Translations under genes and position numbers: made by a program
In this document: one piece after another, positions 22,301 to 33,030 of the stretch
Layout of the letters: every line of letters starts with the position of its first letter
Numbering within the stretch: position 1 is the first letter of the stretch
Notes under the pieces: generated by a model
Told to the model about the DNA's origin: nothing
Database searches by the model: none
Seen by the model: the letters and a program-made list of their open reading frames with translations, nothing else
Assembly (NCBI RefSeq): GCF_022682495.2
Contig: NC_071395.1
Location: 58,047,242 to 58,111,241 of the forward strand
Direction of reading: 5' to 3'
From: Desmodus rotundus
Lineage: Eukaryota > Chordata > Mammalia > Chiroptera > Phyllostomidae
DNA length: 64,000 nucleotides

Positions 22301-23250
22301 CACAAGTAGGCAGAGGACAGAGAAAATGGTGAAAGCAGTTGTTGAACCAGTGATTGTGAGGTTGATTACTGATGGTTTAGTCGAACTCGGAGGGTGCAGA
22401 GGTGATGTGCAAGGGAAGACTAAATTGCCACCAGCGTGTAGAGTGCTTGTTGGTTTGCTGAGTGTGCAAGTGCTGTCAAATGGCTCACAGTGGTTGTGCT
22501 GGATGGGGAGCTGGAAAGCGCAGAATGGTGGAGTGGTTGGTAACCTAGCTCAGCAGGTGTTCAGAGTGGCTCTTGCACAGGGAGTGTGCAACAAGACATG
22601 GTTGAACAGCTCACAGTGGCTGTGAAAAGCAGAAGTCTGACCGTGAGCATAGGAGCAGTTGTTCAGTGCCACAGAGGGTGTGCTGGAGTGAAAGTTGGAT
22701 GGAGCAAGGTGCACATGCATGGGTTGGTTGTTGAGCCACATGTGTTGAGTGGGTAGAAGGTGACTGTGACTGGCAAACAATGGGTGTGTGAAGTGTGAGG
22801 CTGAACAAGAACAAGGCATTGGCTTCTGAGTTATACAGCATGTGCAGTGATTAAATGGCAGAGTGGGTGTGCAAACAATGTAAGTTTGTGTGGAATGAGT
22901 GTGTAAAGGGTGATCACTAATCCAGTGAGTGTGAATGGTTCAGCTAGTGTGCCAAATCAGTGGTTGAAAAACACTCAGGGAAGTGTGCAGAGGGACTGTC
23001 ACATGGCAGTGGAGGAGCAGGTGTGGTGCAGGTGAGTACACCAAGGGGCTTTATTGGATTGCCCACAGTGACTGTGCAAGGAGAAAGTGCTGTGTGTCTG
23101 TGCTAACAAGGGGGTGCTGGAGGGAGCAGTGACTGCTGAATCCCAGTGAACAAGCACAGAGTGATCACATTGGTCAAGTTTATGTGCCCATGTGGCAAGG
23201 CCACAGTGCCACTTGGTCAAACGTCAGTGCAGTTATTGCTGTTGAGTTTT
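22301..23250. repeat. GT-rich, possibly decayed tandem-repeat region
   Basis: The sequence is filled with variants of AGTGTGCAA, GTGTGCAAG and GCTCACAGTGG(C/T)TGTG (for example near 22481-22500 and 22608-22623), and with GGTTG and TTGAACAG phrases at irregular distances. It looks like a strongly diverged tandem array, but I could not fix a period. It lies 1 kb from the telomere-like tract. Open frames on the minus strand, rich in His, Ser and Thr, are low-complexity by-products. Confidence 0.35.
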
Positions 23251-24489
23251 TAGATAAGATTCACATTTAACTCAGCGACTGAGCAAATAAAGCAGATGAC
23301 CTGCCATAATGCCGGTGGGCCTTGTCCAATCAGTTGAGGCCTTAGAACCAGGACCAAGATTTACAATGCAATTCTGCTTCCAGACTGCAACACAGAACCC
23401 TTACCTAAGCCTAGCCTTTGGACCCATGACAACTTCAACTCTCCTCTCACACTCCAGCCTTCGCTGGACTCACACTCACTGGCCTCATCTCTCTATATAC
23501 ATCCGGCTGCCTGCACAACACTCATCCTGTGGCACACAGGTGTGCAAGGAGTGGAACTGGGATGGTGCAGATAGGTGTGCAGAGCTTAAAATGTAAACAG
23601 TGTGTAATGCTTTTCTTGGTGCAGAAGAGGTGTGCGAAGATTGGGAGCTGGTTGGGAAGAATGAGTGCAGAGTCGTCGTTGAATTGGTTTGCAAAGTGAC
23701 TCTGGATGGCAGATAGTTGTGTGACAAGTAGGTGGATGGCACAGGACAAGTGTGTAAGAGGCCTGTCTCCAGCTGGCCTGTAGGTGGACCCTAACCAGGG
23801 CCCTCTCACTGCTGGTTGGGAGCAGAGGGGTGGCCCTGGAGGGAGACAACACATGAGTGTTGTGACCTGCCCCTTACTGTCCGCAGGGCCCAAGAGTCTC
23901 CTGCTACAGTGCCTGATGCCTGGGGGCCTGCCCCAGAGCACTGACCAATGAAATCTCTGGCTCAGGACCTTGCCAGGGGGGGCCAGAGGCCAGCAGAGGA
24001 AAGGAAGTTGCTGAACAGTTGTTCAAATGTGGGAGAGACAGGCCCTGCAATATGGGGGTGCCCAGGGCCCAGTCTCTCTCCCTCACCCCAAGGGGCTTGC
24101 TCCAGAGGGAGAGATGTGGCCCTGGGGGAGAGGCACTACTGTGGAGGGGGCCTGAGCTGCTGTGGGTGGGAGGCCTGTTGGCCTGGTGCTGGCATTTGCT
24201 GAGGGAATGCCAAGACAGGAAGAAAACCAAACCCCACACCACTCACACTCCTGACTCCCCAGCATACTCCCTACCAGCTTTGCCACAGGTCCAAGTTACC
24301 AGCAACTCTCTACCCACCCCTTCACCAGAACCAAGTCCCCAGTCCTGGCGGGCCCTCTGGACAAGCACAGAGGTCCTGCAATGCGAGGACAGTGCCAGAC
24401 CCTTAAGAGCAGGAACTGCATCTAGGAAACCAAGGCACCAAGGCTCAGCAGGGAGACAGCATGTCCCAAGCCACGTGGGAGGATGCAGC

Positions 24490-24495
24490 TTTATT
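24490..24495 (-). terminator. JMJD4: JMJD4 poly(A) signal
   Basis: AATAAA on the minus strand, 93 bp downstream of the JMJD4 stop codon at 24588. It is the first canonical signal after the stop and gives a short 3' UTR of about 110 bp. Confidence 0.7.
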
Positions 24496-24587
24496 TCTGG
24501 AAGGGACCCTGGGGCAGGGCAACAGCTTTCCATGGTAGTGCCTGCAGGGTCCTGTCAGGACGTGTCCTGACACCCTCACAGCACACA

Positions 24588-27500
24588 CTAAAGAGACTCC
24601 ATGGCGGCCATGACCTCCTCTAGCTGCTGCAGGAGATCCTCTGGCTGTGGAGAGAGCATGCTGGTGTCCACTCTCTGGAAGTCGGGGTTGACCACCACAG
24701 ACGCCAGCACCTCAGCAATCCGGCTGATGTCAAAAATGGTCTGCTGGGGGCCCAGCTGGGAGCCCTCACCATATTCCACTTCATCAGGGCCTATCTCCTT
24801 TGCTAGGAGGAGCCTCCTTTCAGCAATGACCTTGAGGAACTGGTAAAATTCTTCGAAATTAATCCCAGAGCAGGACCTCATGATGACCTAGGCCAGAGAG
24901 GAGTGACCAGTGAGCTACTGCTCACCTGCAACTTCGGCAAGTTTCTGCTGACTGTGGACAGAGTCCCAGGTGCAAAGAACCCCAAGCCATGGACCTGTCT
25001 TGAGGATGGAGACAGATACCTGGGGGACAGTCAGTGATTCCTAGTAGCCCCTGTGACCTGCCTCAGCCCCAGACTGACCCTTACAGGCAGGCCAGGAAGC
25101 CACTCCTCCCACCACTGCAACCCTATCCCAGGTGAGTTCCCCACCCCCTCTGTGGCCCTGGCCTCTGTCCCCACTGCCATCTAGGCCAGATGCCGCACCT
25201 GGCAGTGGTGGTGCCAGTCAGGCATGGTGTCCCTCCACTCGCTGACCTCCCGCTGCACGGTGTGGAGCTCTTGCTGTAGGAAATGCCACATGTTGGCCAG
25301 GTTACAGCCATTGACCCAGTTATGGTTGATGGAGATAGTGTCCTCCTGGAAGAGGTAGGTTGCAGGCTGTCTCCTGCCCCATCCTGAGATCCTCCCATCC
25401 CTACTCAGCTGGGAATGGCTGCTCCCGCCTGTCTCCCAGTGGGTGCTAGCAGGGAAGAGGGAACTGGGCCTGGGATCATATAAGTCCAGAGCTAACCCAG
25501 AGCGGGGATCCACAGGGGCCCTGGGCAACTGTGTGTGAAGACTAGGAAGGTAATTTGGGAAGGAGGAAATAGGGGCTAGAAACCCTTAGCATGTTGTATG
25601 GAGTTGACATGCCGACACACGGGACCAGCCTCACAATGGCCTGCCTTGTCACACACCCAGGGTCTCCCAAAGGGATAACCTGCCCACTGTGGAGTCGGGA
25701 GGGGTAGGCAAAGACTTCTCTCTTCAGGAAGCATCTAGAAAGGTGCCAAGAGCAGGCTGAGGGGCAGTGTCGAGAGGGGGTCAGGACCAGCCTGCTGAGC
25801 CACATGGTGTGTCTCCCTGCTTGCCTGGGCCAGCTCTTGGGCATGTGGGGCAGGGCGAGCCCACCCTACCATGTTGTGGACTTGGTGGTGCCAACCGCTG
25901 GGCACGAACACCATCTCGCCTGCCTCCTGCGTAACCTCCAGCGGGCGGCTGCAGCGGTTGAGCCCTGGGTGTGGGCAGCTCTCCAGGAATGCAGGGGCGG
26001 TCACATCGTAGGGCAAGCTACCATGACGGTCCCGTAGGGCTTCTTCTTGCCCTGGTGGGAAGAGGAACCACTTTTTCCTCCCACAGATATTGACAGACCA
26101 GCTGAAGGAGCGGAAAATGTCAGCATGGAATGGCGACCTGCAAAGAGTCCCTGTTGGTACCTTGTGGCCAGGGTGCGGGCTGTGGTTTTTCCAAATAGAC
26201 TGGCCACGCTCTGGGGCCTGAGATCCCCAGCTCTCACACCTGTCTGTGAGCCACAGGGGTAAACTAGACCTCCCCACCCCAGCACACCCAGCAGGAGGGG
26301 CACAGGCTTTGGGCAGAGCCACAAAGGAAAGAGCAGAAGTGGGCTTGGAAATGCCAGGCCTGGCAGCTGCCTCCACAGCCTGGCCAAGGGAACTCTCGCA
26401 GAGGCTCTAAGAGAGCCGACATGGTTCAGCACAGCAATCAGGGACAAGGGACAAGGGACAAGGCAGTGGGTGGGAGTGGAGAGATGGTTACCAGGTGCCA
26501 GTGGGCCCCATGTAGATGAAACGGTAGTCGTCCACATCCAGGGTGTCCCAGTACTCGTTGAGCCAGTCAGAGGAGAAGTACACAGGCAGTGTGAATAAGC
26601 CCTCGGCAGAGGAGTCCCTTTAGAGAGCAAGTGGCATGAGGATGCTGTCACCTCCACACACCCAAGCCCAACATGGTCCCTGATGTGAGGGACCCTGGGC
26701 TGCCTGGCTGAATGGGGCCAACTCGGATGACCCAGCCCTAGTCTGACCACCGATGACCATAGCTCCCATTGACCCCAGCTGAGCTTGCCCAAATAACTGA
26801 ACCAGAGTGGTGTGCAGGTGAGATTGTTGTGGATACTGTGACAGCGCCCAGATGACCCAGGCAGGTAGCGACCCAGGTGCCTTGGACCCCCCAGCACTAG
26901 TCCCACAGTTTCAGACTCTGGCTGAGTTGGGGTCTAAATGCGTCACCTGAATCAGACTGGCTTTGTGAAATTGTGGGCTTCTTCAGCGTTTTCACCCACA
27001 CTAGTGACCTGGACTCTGCTGCACAGACACAAGGTCACAGGCTCAGGCACAAGATCAACCATGCACAGCAAGGTCCTTTTCACCCTCAGCCTCTCCAACC
27101 TCACTCCACAGTGAGTCCCACAAGCCAACCACGGGCTTCCAAATACGGAAGCACGTTAAACCATCCAAGGGAGGATGGCAGGCTGGAGCAAGCTTCTGGG
27201 CTCACTCACACGCCATGCTCAGAGGACACGGGGAGAGCCCAGCGGCAGCAAACCACTCGGAGCTGCCCAAACACCATGCCTGTGTGCACTCAGACTCCTG
27301 CCTGCCTACCAGACCGTCTGCCAGGGCCAGGCCTGCTCTGCTCTTTTCATTTTAGGGTTGCCAGGGAAAACACAGAACACTCAGTCAAAACCAAATTTCA
27401 AATAAACAATAAAAAAGTTTTTGTCATAAGTATGCCCCACGCAATACTTAGGGTATACTTACACCCCAAAAACCACTTATTGCTTACCTGTAGCTCAACT

Positions 27501-29381
27501 CCACAGTGCGTAAGTGTTGGGACCTACAAGTCCCTGAGGGCCAGTGTCTGGTAATACTTTAACCACTGTCTACACAGAAAGCTCCATGCTGAGCTCGAAG
27601 AGTAGTGGCAGGACCAATGAGGACATGCTGTGGGTGCTGCAGGTGGGGCTGGTGCTGGTGTGTCTCAAGTACTCTAGCATTGGCCTTAAGTGTCACAGAA
27701 GCCTGAGTTCCAGTCTCACTATACCTTTTTAAGCCTTGTTTTCCACATCAGCAAAACAAAAATTTCATTTGTGCACTAATTCATCCTATGTTAATTGAGC
27801 AACTAGCTGCCAGCTGGGGAAAGTCTGACTAGGATTGTTTCTGCTGGTGAAGCACATGCCCCTGGGCGCTACAAACCAGGGGAGCACTTCAGGGAGTGGG
27901 CATGGCACTGAGAGTGAGATGTTCTCAGAGCAGCATCATTTGAGCTCCCCAGTTGGAAGTGTGTAGGAGGGAGCAGATAAAGAAATTCCTCTTTAAAGAA
28001 TTGGTGTTGCTCTGCAGTCATGGAGGCTTTAAGCAGGAGGGACACAGTGCTGCTGGAAAGCCTAGTAGTGGGGTGTAGGACTTGAGGCAGGCAGTCATTC
28101 AGGAGACTGGCAGCACAACAGGGTGGACCTGGAAAAGTGGGGTTGGAAAGGGAGGTTGGGCCCTGATTGGTGTGACTCAGTGGGTTAGGCATTGCCCTGC
28201 AAACTGAAAGGTTGAGTCAGAATTTGATTCCCGGTCAGGGCACATGCCTGGGTGGCAGGTTCCGTCCCTATCAGGGTGTGTACAAAAAGCAACCAATTGA
28301 TGTTTCTCTCTTACATGGATGTTTCTCTCCCTTTCTCCCTCCCTCCCTTCCCCTCTCTCTAAAATCAATAAGCATATCCTCAGGTGAAGATAAAAAAGAA
28401 AAAGAAAGGGAGGCTGGTTCCAGGGGACACCCAGAGGAACAAAGGCTGGGTGCTGCCAATTAGATGGGCAAATGTGACAAAGATGCGATAATCAGAGCCT
28501 ACCTGCACCTCCACCAGTCCCATGTTCCCCACACAGCCTATTGCGTGCATACCACGAGTCGGCCACACTGTTCTGCAGAGAGCTGTATTTCTTATACAGA
28601 TTTAAATTCCTAACTGGGAAAAAGACAGAATCCCCCGTGTGCAGCCAGGGCTCACTTAGGTCTGGAAAAATTAGTGCTGTGGCCAGTGCACTATGCCTTT
28701 ACCTGCACAGGTGCCAGTCTTTGAGGTAGAGACAGCCCCGTGGAGAGGAGTAGTGCCCCTGGATGTACTCTTTCCAGTAGCTGATGTAATCTCTGAGGGG
28801 CATGTGTTCTTTAGGGTTCGAGTTGTATTCCTGGACCCCGCAGTTTGCAACAGGTACAACTACATCTCCTGAAAGGGGAGGGTCAGATACAGGCTTTTCT
28901 GAGTACTCCAACTTGTCCATTTTCTCTGACCCTGTCCACCCTCCAACTCATTGCTACACCGTCTCCGCATCAATTCTTCTGGGGACCCACTCATGCCCTG
29001 CCTTCCCCCAAAACACTCAGTGGCGCCCTGTGTAGTATGACCTAAGGGAGTTTGGCCAGATGAGACTCAGAGGACCCTGCTCTAGTCCAGTCCTGACGCT
29101 CGCCCTCAGTCCTTACCATAATTTTGAAGCAGATAATCGAAGTCAGGTTTCCCACTGGATGTTACCCAGTGCCTCCTGCAGCCCCAGCCCTCGGTGAAGG
29201 CGCTGGAGAAAACACACGGCAGGTTGGGGAGCAGGTAACCCTTGAAGAAGTCCGCGTAGGAAAAGGAGTCTGGATTCTCAATGAAGTCAACACGGTCCGG
29301 GGTAGGGCAGACCCTGCTGGGGAGACGCCCCCGGAGGCGTCGGAAGTGGCTCTCTGCGAACACGCGCGTTTCCCTGTCCAT
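24588..29381 (-). CDS. JMJD4: JMJD4, JmjC-domain 2-oxoglutarate hydroxylase (complete, six exons)
   Basis: Six coding exons on the minus strand: 29381-29117, 28868-28703, 26617-26492, 26137-25870, 25345-25199 and 24887-24588. All introns are GT/AG, phases agree and the joined frame is open, 423 residues. The start MDRET matches the known protein and has a good initiation context (GAC before ATG, G after). The JmjC fold spans roughly residues 140-300. The iron ligands are visible in exon 4: H190 and D192 in SPFHADIF, and H270 in PSGWHHQVHN, with the GRKKW and LFPPG strand between them. JMJD4 is known to hydroxylate a lysine of eRF1 (ETF1), promoting translation termination. Conserved pieces include NCGVQEYNSNPKEHM, FSSDWLNE, NHNWVNG and PDWHHHCQ. 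It is head to head with SNAP47. No break was seen. Confidence 0.96.
28146..28417 (+). repeat. Target duplication around SINE copy 4 in JMJD4 intron 2
   Basis: Direct repeats GAAAGGGAGGTTGG (28146-28159) and GAAAGGGAGGCTGG (28404-28417) flank the SINE and define its insertion site in intron 2 of JMJD4. Confidence 0.75.
28160..28403 (+). mobile_element. VES-type bat SINE, copy 4
   Basis: Begins GCCCTGATTGGTGTGACTC; the B-box region is changed (GGTTGAGTCAGAATTTGATT) and GATGTTTCTCTC occurs twice, so it is longer and more decayed than the others. It lies in JMJD4 intron 2, antisense to the gene. Confidence 0.88.
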
Positions 29382-30000
29382 GTCGGGCCAGACTCGGCGT
29401 CCACCGGGTGCGGGGCTGCCAGGGACAGAAGGGAGGCTCGGGACGGGACAAACGGTCGTGGGTTGTGTCGTCGGATGGAGAAGCTTCCGGCAGGTCGGGA
29501 GGGGAGGAGAGGGCGTCTACCGAGAGCGGAGGGACTGCTGGGGGAGAGGAATCTTCCGAGGATGGTGTGCCTGTGCTGCCGCTAGGCGAAAGGCGCGAGC
29601 CGGAACCTGGCCTCCGGACTCCCACAGTCTTACATTTTAACCTGGGAAGTGAAAACGAAGTATTTCCTAAAAGTACTTCCGGCGCAGACACCTTGGACAC
29701 TCGTGGCTCACAGCCTCCGCGCCGGCTGGAACAAAATCGGGAGATACATACACAACTGCGCCACCGGCCAGACGCTGCCGAGCGGAACCAGAAAGCCGCG
29801 GGCGGAGTTCTTGCAGGACTGCGTACCGGGGAACGTGGGGATTTGAACGCATGCGCACAACACGCAGCGGCCCTCACGGGGCGCGGGCGCAGGCGCGGGC
29901 GCTTGGAGTGGCCCTCGCAACTACTGGCTCTCATCTGAGATTGTCCGCGTCCACCCCGGGTCTCCTCGTCTTAGCACCTCAAGACTCAGGAATGCGTCGT
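29280..30000. promoter_or_regulatory. CpG island, likely bidirectional JMJD4/SNAP47 promoter
   Basis: This stretch is GC-rich and dense in CpG (for example GCGCGGGCGCAGGCGCGGGC-like blocks near 29880-29900), unlike the CpG-poor surroundings. It covers JMJD4 exon 1 (ATG at 29381, minus strand) and the space where the untranslated first exon of SNAP47 (plus strand) should start. No clear TATA box is seen, as usual for housekeeping CpG promoters. The human genes have the same head-to-head layout. SNAP47 exon 1 itself could not be delimited from sequence alone. Confidence 0.7.
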
Positions 30001-30130
30001 TTCTAGTCTGCGTCTGGGCCTGTGCTGCGCCGAGGACCCCTCCTTTTTTCAGTGCCCAAGGGGCTGGGGTAGGTGGTGTATTGTGGGCCCGGCTGAGAAA
30101 GGTGCAGAAGGCCAAAGGTGGGGTCCTAGG

Positions 30131-30510
30131 GGATGGTGAAGGACTAAGGGGATGATGAAGGACTAAGGGGATGATGGGGGACTTGGAGTGGATTGTGGGG
30201 GCCTTGGGGAATGATGGGGACATGGAGGGGAATAGGAGAGCCTAGGGATTTTGTCGGAATCTGGAGGAGATAATGGGGCCTATGGTGATGGTGGAAACTT
30301 GGAGGGAATAATGGGGGCCCTTCGGGGGTAATAGGGACCTGGAGGGTATGATGGGAGCTCGGGAGATGGTGGGGACCTAGAGAGCATGGTCGTGACCTGA
30401 AGGACATGTTGGGGGGTCTGGAGAGATAGTGAGGACCTGGAGAAGATGGTGGATGTCCTGGGAGATACTAGGGACCTGAGGGGCTTGTGGTGGAGGAATA
30501 GGAGGACCTG
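30131..30510 (+). repeat. Minisatellite, 19-21-bp unit
   Basis: Tandem copies of a unit like GATGATGGGGACCTGGAGGG. Starts at 30132, 30151, 30170, 30191, 30210 and 30231 show steps of 19-21 bp, and further diverged copies run to about 30510. It is G-rich on the plus strand and lies just inside SNAP47 intron 1, next to the CpG island. The proline-rich open frames on the minus strand come from the repeat. Confidence 0.8.
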
Positions 30511-32914
30511 AAATGAGTGTGTGGGGATCCAGAGTCCAAAAATGGACACCGCAGGCCTAAAATGGGGGTACATGAGTGGGAACGTGGTGAGGATGACATG
30601 TCACAGTCTCAGCCTATGGGAGAAGTCAAGGTCCTACTGTCACAAACCTACCCACATCAGCATGGGAAGAGAGAAATCAGATTTATTACTGTGTGAACTT
30701 GGCAGATGTACGTGGAGTCTCAGCAAGAGGGGACATAGTCGTGCAGAACTTGAAAACATCTCCCACACAGTAAAGCAGAAGAAGAAGCAATAGGGCCTCT
30801 CTCATCTCATTTCCTGGAAGGAAAGATGGATGCGCCCTGCAGTCTGCACCTGGGGAGACTCCTGACTTCCCCACGGAGGGGAGTGACTCAGGGAGCTTTG
30901 CGTTTGCAATTCAGTCAGGACAGTTTCCCTGGAAGGAGAACAGGGAGGACCAGAAGCAGAGAAAGGTGGGGAAGGGAGAACTAGGAGGAGAGTGAGTTTG
31001 GGGGAACCTGAGGCCCAGGTGGAGGGGATCTGAAGTGGGAGCGAAGAACACTGGCGTGATGGGACTGGGGGTGGGAGTTGTCTGTGGGAGGTGTGTGATT
31101 TGTGTCCCATGCGCCTCCTTTGCCTGTGTACTAAAGGTGTGGTATTCCTCACCAGGCCAGCATAGGACAGGCAGTGTGAATACACAGCAAAGGCAAAAAA
31201 CAGAAAAAGAGTCACCAGTAATCCCATCCAGAGATGAGCATGTTTTCCATTTTGAGGTAGAACATGTTCATTCATTTATTCATTCACCTGTGTTCCCTCC
31301 CTCCTGCCCTTGCTCCCTGTACACTCGCACAGCTGTGGAGAGTACAGGTCATGGGGGCCAGCGGGGCAAAGTATGGGAAGCAAAGTATCATAAGTACATA
31401 AGGATTGGGGAAGTATGGGTCTACGTTTGTCCCGTCGGAGAAATATGAAATTCAGGTGGGTTGCTGGCCAGGGACCCAGCTCTTGAAGGCAAGTGGTTGA
31501 GAGTGAATTTCCTAAGAAAGGGCAGGCTCCAAAGGCTGTCACTCAGGGTAGGACGTAGGGTCTCCTTTCTGGAGCACTGGCTGGCCCAGGCATTTGTGTT
31601 GTGTTTTCCCTAGTCCACATGGTGGCCTTCTGGCATCAGCACTGTCACTTCCACTGTATACCCGCAGCTCTGTCAGCATTAGCAGGAGCAGATCTGTGTC
31701 CCTTCAAGGCCACTAGACGGCAGCCTTAGCATCAACTGGAACTGGTGAGAAAAGTACACGCCTGAGCCCCACCCAGACCCTCAGTGGTCACATCCTGGGG
31801 GCGGGCACTTTCCAGTGACACACCCCTCTGAGGGCCAGAGAGGAAACAGCAGAAGGGAGTAAAAAGTAAGCACTTTGTAGGAAATGCAGTGGGAAGTACA
31901 TGAAATCCTGGTTGTCTGCTCTGAGGAGCCAGAAAGATGGGGGCACACCGTGTGAACACACAATGTTGTTTCACTAAAACATCCGCAGTAGCACTTGGAA
32001 CCTCCCAGGTTGAAAGTGGGCGGCTCAGAGGAGCAGGAGATGAAGGTAATGGAAAAGACTGACTGCGGCCACTGCAGACACTGCTCTCCCTGTTCTGACT
32101 CTGAGCCTTCTTGTGGTCAGGAGTTATTGGAAGGTGTGTAAAATGTTGCTGGTTCTGTTTCCCTGGAAATTAACTAAAAATAGGTGTTTACTTGATGCTG
32201 AGTCTCACTGCAGGCACAGGTCTCATGCAGGGGCTGAGAGAGATCTGTCACACTAACTGCCATTCGTCGTAAGTGTGGCCCAGGGCCCGGGAGCATCACT
32301 GGCGATGAGCCCCAGATGCCCTTGTGGGGCCTTGCCATGACCTTCCCTCTCTGTTTCAGCTCTATTCTTAGGGTCCACGCAGGTCTGTGAGTCTTGCACT
32401 GGCAGGTGTGGGTTCTAGATTACAGCAGGTGAGGACCAAGTAAGGACTCCAGAACTCAGCATCGATTGGACCTGAGTCAGCACGTGGAAGAAAGACAGTG
32501 GTCCACAGTGGACAGGCAGTGTTTCCTCGTGGCATGACTCAGGGATCACTCAGCAGGCACGTCCTGGGCACCTGAATGTACCAGCAGGGTGCACAAGGCA
32601 CCCTCCCCATGGTTGCCTCTCCAGTCTGTAGACCCAGTTGGTCCTCCTGTGGGCACACTCACAGGCTCCTTGGAGTTGTGGTGACTGCTATGGATGGTGA
32701 GTGCTCTGTTCTGGGGTGAGGGCAGAATTTGTCCCTGGGGCAGAGGCTACTCAAGAGTCCTGGGGCAGCAGGTGGGGGGTCCTGGGGAACAGAGTGGAGC
32801 ACAGTTGGGAGGGGCTAGGTGAGGCTGCAGCTCAGCAGAGCCTGCGGGGCTGCAGAGGGGAGTGGATTTGGCTTGAAGCACATGGGGAAAGCTTTTGGCA
32901 GAGGAGCAACCTTT

Positions 32915-33030
32915 TTCTTTGACTTCTTTATCTGATTTATTTCACTTAACACAGTGCTCTGTTTTTGTCACAAATAGCAGAATTTCCTCCTTTTTTTATC
33001 ACTGTACTAGCATTCTGAGTATATATCTAG
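32915..33030 (-). mobile_element. L1 3' fragment
   Basis: CTTCTTTATCTGATTTATTTC, TTGTCACAAATAGCAGAATT and TCCTCCTTTTTTTATCACTG in this order resemble the reverse complement of the L1 3' region that is also seen near 3240-3330. Confidence 0.55.

Noticed and set aside
26001..26906. 301-residue open frame on the minus strand
   Set aside because: It overlaps JMJD4 exons 3 and 4 in a different frame; the true frame is confirmed by the JmjC motifs and matching splice phases.
29287..29938. Long open frames (176 and 215 residues) in the CpG island
   Set aside because: CpG-rich DNA has few stop codons; the frames overlap JMJD4 exon 1 and its promoter and show no homology.
30144..30573. Pro/His/Ser-rich minus-strand open frames
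   Set aside because: They are translations of the 19-21-bp minisatellite.
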